This document shows positions 63,867 to 64,000 of a stretch of 64,000 nucleotides of DNA, one piece after another (position 1 is the stretch's first letter; the number at the start of each line of letters is the position of its first letter). The position numbers and the translations under genes were made by a program. Source of the stretch: Prauserella flavalba (GTDB lineage Bacteria; Actinomycetota; Actinomycetes; Mycobacteriales; Pseudonocardiaceae); NCBI RefSeq assembly GCF_003202235.1, contig NZ_MASU01000016.1:1-64000 (forward strand), given 5' to 3'. The notes below the pieces were generated by a model. That model worked only from the letters and a program-made list of their open reading frames with translations. It did not search any database and was not told the origin of the DNA.

Positions 63867-64000
63867 TTACTCGCCGTTCTGGCCCTCGGCGGGGGTCTCC
63901 GGCTGGTCCTCGACCACGCCGGCGCCCTCGGTGTCAACCTCGGCCTCCATCGCGGCCTCGGACGGCGCCTCGTTGACGGCGACGACGAGCGCCTCGGGGT
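63867..64000 (-). CDS. rplY: 50S ribosomal protein L25 (CTC form), C-terminal end only
   Basis: Only the last 43 codons are in the window: [20 protein letters not shown], then an acidic tail ending AEGQNGE and TAA at 63867-63869. The EALVV..V strand and acidic tail are typical of the C-terminal domain of the long (CTC) L25 form of actinobacteria. L25 binds 5S rRNA. The gene runs off the right edge; pth follows 10 bp after its stop, supporting the call by synteny. Confidence 0.85.
   Translation of the reverse strand, partial: PEALVVAVNEAPSEAAMEAEVDTEGAGVVEDQPETPAEGQNGE

Overview
The window is high-GC chromosomal DNA with GTG/ATG starts, ATGA-type overlaps and strong G/C bias at third codon positions. 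It encodes an Mce protein, an MmpL-type RND transporter, several Hanks-type kinases, an RpfB-type resuscitation factor and a Pmt-type O-mannosyltransferase. This points to a mycolate-type or related Actinomycetota, most likely a member of the Pseudonocardiaceae (Amycolatopsis/Saccharomonospora-like; inferred, not proven).

Layout. 1-4.7 kb: tail of an mce cluster (Mce C-terminus, MMPL transporter, membrane-anchored parvulin, small membrane protein), translationally coupled. 5.0-10.5 kb: a 1602-residue pseudokinase-AAA-TPR-like-histidine kinase fusion overlapping its LuxR-type response regulator. 10.5-13.2 kb: an acyl-CoA synthetase flanked on both sides by 21-bp tandem repeat arrays, and a divergent, apparently inactivated crotonase-fold gene. 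13.4-17.4 kb: a cluster of broken genes: a GH1 beta-glucosidase with a 20-G tract and a second frameshift, two frameshifted remnants, a luciferase-like gene cut short and joined to the C-terminus of an FhuF-like iron reductase, and a siderophore-binding lipoprotein whose signal peptide is out of frame. One intact CoA-binding protein lies among them. 17.3-20.4 kb is the rest of a siderophore uptake locus (two FecCD permeases on the opposite strand).

20.5-41 kb is mostly accessory metabolism and signalling: a small secreted Cys protein; a three-subunit molybdo-flavoenzyme with a divergent TetR regulator and palindromic operators; trpS followed by two paralogous receptor kinases; an SDR and an aromatic-amino-acid decarboxylase flanking a MerR-type promoter; a START-fold protein; a TetR-SGNH hydrolase operon with two operators; a secreted GH20 hexosaminidase behind two DasR-like sites; a decayed SseB/SAV_915-like gene; a propionyl-CoA synthetase; and a membrane kinase whose transmembrane domain precedes the kinase domain.

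40.9-64 kb is a conserved actinobacterial housekeeping block in roughly the order of Mycobacterium tuberculosis Rv1002c-Rv1015c: pmt, rsmI, pabB, metG, tatD, rpfB, rsmA, ispE, ABC-F, a FAAL/Pks16-like ligase, pth and rplY. Inserted into it are a DUF4185/GH25-like convergent pair, a PadR-controlled DrrAB-type exporter, a SAM-riboswitch-controlled orphan metN, a TetR/MFS drug-efflux pair and two DivIVA-repeat proteins. Most convergent gaps here carry one of two intergenic repeat families: a MITE-like element with GCAGTGAAGGCCACC terminal inverted repeats (four copies), and a 22-bp-stem hairpin (two copies). No tRNA, rRNA, transposase, phage gene or CRISPR array was found.
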